A stretch of 64,000 bases of DNA, taken from Euclidia mi (Eukaryota; Arthropoda; Insecta; Lepidoptera; Erebidae). The notes under the pieces are model-generated. The model was not told the origin of the DNA. It was given only the letters and a program-made list of their open reading frames with translations, and searched no databases. This document shows positions 62,530-64,000 of the stretch, piece after piece (positions within the stretch are counted from its first letter, which is position 1; each line of letters begins with the position of its first letter). The stretch spans positions 91,380,051-91,444,050 of the forward strand of contig OX123182.2 in the NCBI GenBank assembly GCA_944739405.2, given 5' to 3'. Both the position numbers and the translations under genes were made by a program.

Positions 62530-64000
62530 AGCGAGAAGCACATGACCGAACTGAATGATTTGTTCTTGTGCTTCTCGCTCCAGGTCTTGCTTATGTTTTT
62601 GGCCTCTGCGATGATTGTCCGCCGCCAGGTCTGCTTAGAGCGGCCACATTTTCCCTTTTCTTGGGGATTCCAGTCTAGGGCTTGGCCGATTGATATATGT
62701 TCAGGGTCCCTTCGGAGCGGATGGCCGATCCACTTCCACTTGCGGTGTTCGATCTGTAGTAGATCGAAGTCTCACCGCAGCGTTCCCATACTTCCCAGAA
62801 AATGTCACTTTCTCGGTTCCTTGCTCGCTTGACATATTCTCGGACCAGTAAACACCGAGAAGACGGCGAAGGCAGCGGTTGACAACGACCTGAAGATGAC
62901 GCGAGATGTCTTTTGTTACGTTTCATCCGTACAGCAACATGGTTTTAACGTTGTACCGTTGTTGTACGGAATATCTTGAGCTTTACTCTCCTAACCAATT
63001 GCCGCGATTTCCATACAGGACGGAGACGAGTGAAGGTGCTCTCGCTTTAGCAATTCTATAGGTGATGTCCTCTCGGTCCCTCCAGTTTCGGACACTACGC
63101 TACCTATATATGGGAATTTGTGGACCGTTTCCACAGCCTCTGTGCCAATGAGCAACGGCAAAGAGCTTGTTGCGCCGCACCTCATTTCCTGCGTCTTTCT
63201 GGTGTTGTTTTTCCGTCCCCTCTCCATTGCCTCTGGTCTTAGGTCATCCAGCTTGGCTTGCATGTCGGCGCGTGTGTGACACAACAGACATAAGTTATCG
63301 GCATATTCCAGGTCTCCTAAGACGTTGGACAGACAGACCCCATTCTATGCAGCGGCGCTTGCTGTTAGTAGCTTTCTTCATAACACCCTCGAGAATGACA
63401 AAGTAAGGGAGAGGTAAGAAGGGACACCGTCGGCGTACACTCGTGAGAACTGGTATGTCCCCCAAAATGTCGTGCGTCACGCTGTAAGAGTACTTCCTGT
63501 AGATGGCTTATCATATATCAGTTTTGTTATCTTCTTGGTGGCCCCAATTTTACGTAGCCGGTCCCAGACACAAGGCTGTCTCCGCGTATTGAAGGCTTTT
63601 GCGAAATCCACGAAAGTCAAATTTATTTCACTCGGCCATTCTGATGCCCTTTCGAGGATTATGCGCAAGGTATTGATCTGGCTCGTGCACGATCTGTTCG
63701 CGTGAAACCAGCCTGCTCTTTGCGAAGAAAAGGTTCAATGGCCCTCGATAATCTGTCTAGAATGATTTTGCATAGCACCTTAGACGGGATCGAGGGCGAG
63801 GCAATGCCACTCTAATTGCCACATTCACTTAGGTGTCCTTTCATAGGCACGGTGATGAGGAAACCTTTGTTCCAATCGTCGGGTAGCTGACCAGATGTTC
63901 CGCAATTGGTGTATCAGCACGTTCGTAACGGTATAAACGTCCGCTTTTAGCATTTCCGCCGTGATGACGTCGATCCCTGGTGTTTTACCTTTCTTGAGTG
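62530..64000 (-). pseudogene. Degenerate RTE-type LINE reverse transcriptase, cut by the window edge
   Basis: Read on the minus strand from 64000 down, in several frames: MLKADVYTVTNVLIHQLRN, NLTFVDFAKAFNTRR, EYADNLCLLCHTRADMQAKL, IGTEAVETVHKFPYIGSVVS and GSAIRSEGTLNIYQSAKP with WTGIP. The order is that of the RT and C-terminal region of an RTE-type element distinct from the family at 13110. Many frameshifts and stops break it, and the catalytic YADD is changed to YADN (about 63294-63305). The endonuclease end is to the right of the window. This lies in Tex2 intron 14. Confidence 0.8.

Noticed and set aside
1..64000. CRISPR array, operons or other prokaryotic features
   Set aside because: No spaced direct repeats of that kind, and the genes have introns; the window is eukaryotic.

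Overview
This is an insect nuclear genome window, most likely from a moth or butterfly. The sequence is AT-rich, the genes are intron-containing, and the DNA is dense with tRNA-headed SINEs, LOA-, RTE- and CR1/Jockey-type LINEs and MITEs of kinds common in Lepidoptera. No species can be named from sequence alone. All exon boundaries were worked out by hand from splice sites and codon phase; none is backed here by transcript data.

Three host genes are supported. (1) The 5' part of Ire1 (Ern1), the ER unfolded-protein sensor, lies on the minus strand between 54 and 12321: four exons encode the signal peptide and the start of the luminal domain, and the gene runs off the left edge. (2) A Tex2-type gene (ER membrane lipid-transfer protein with a split PH region and a downstream SMP domain) lies on the plus strand from 18934 to 61851: fourteen exons joined in frame give 811 codons, and the SMP part lies beyond the right edge. 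The two genes are head to head, their start codons 6.6 kb apart, and both products act at the ER. (3) A previously hidden candidate gene sits on the minus strand inside the 18.4-kb Tex2 intron 8: three exons (57008-56893, 48174-48059, 44284-44097) join in phase into a 139-codon protein with an NTF2-like pattern.

Mobile DNA explains most of the rest. An intact single-ORF RTE-type LINE (13110-16240) with a 12-bp target duplication sits between the two divergent promoters. A LOA-type LINE (about 21500-26937, minus) fills Tex2 intron 2, with an intact ORF1 and a twice-frameshifted ORF2. A CR1/Jockey-like LINE (51981-56640, plus) is inserted seamlessly into an older minus-strand Jockey-type fragment, and the pair lies in intron 1 of the NTF2-like gene. 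The last 1.5 kb is a decayed minus-strand RTE-type LINE. DNA elements include a hAT-type MITE with a perfect 8-bp target duplication, a MITE with 55-bp perfect inverted ends, a 255-bp MITE, and a 1-kb fold-back element carrying the last exon of a cysteine-rich acidic protein.

At least four tRNA-headed SINE families, and two or more other interspersed repeats, are scattered through introns. The remaining introns and the 12322-13097 upstream region show no further supportable genes.
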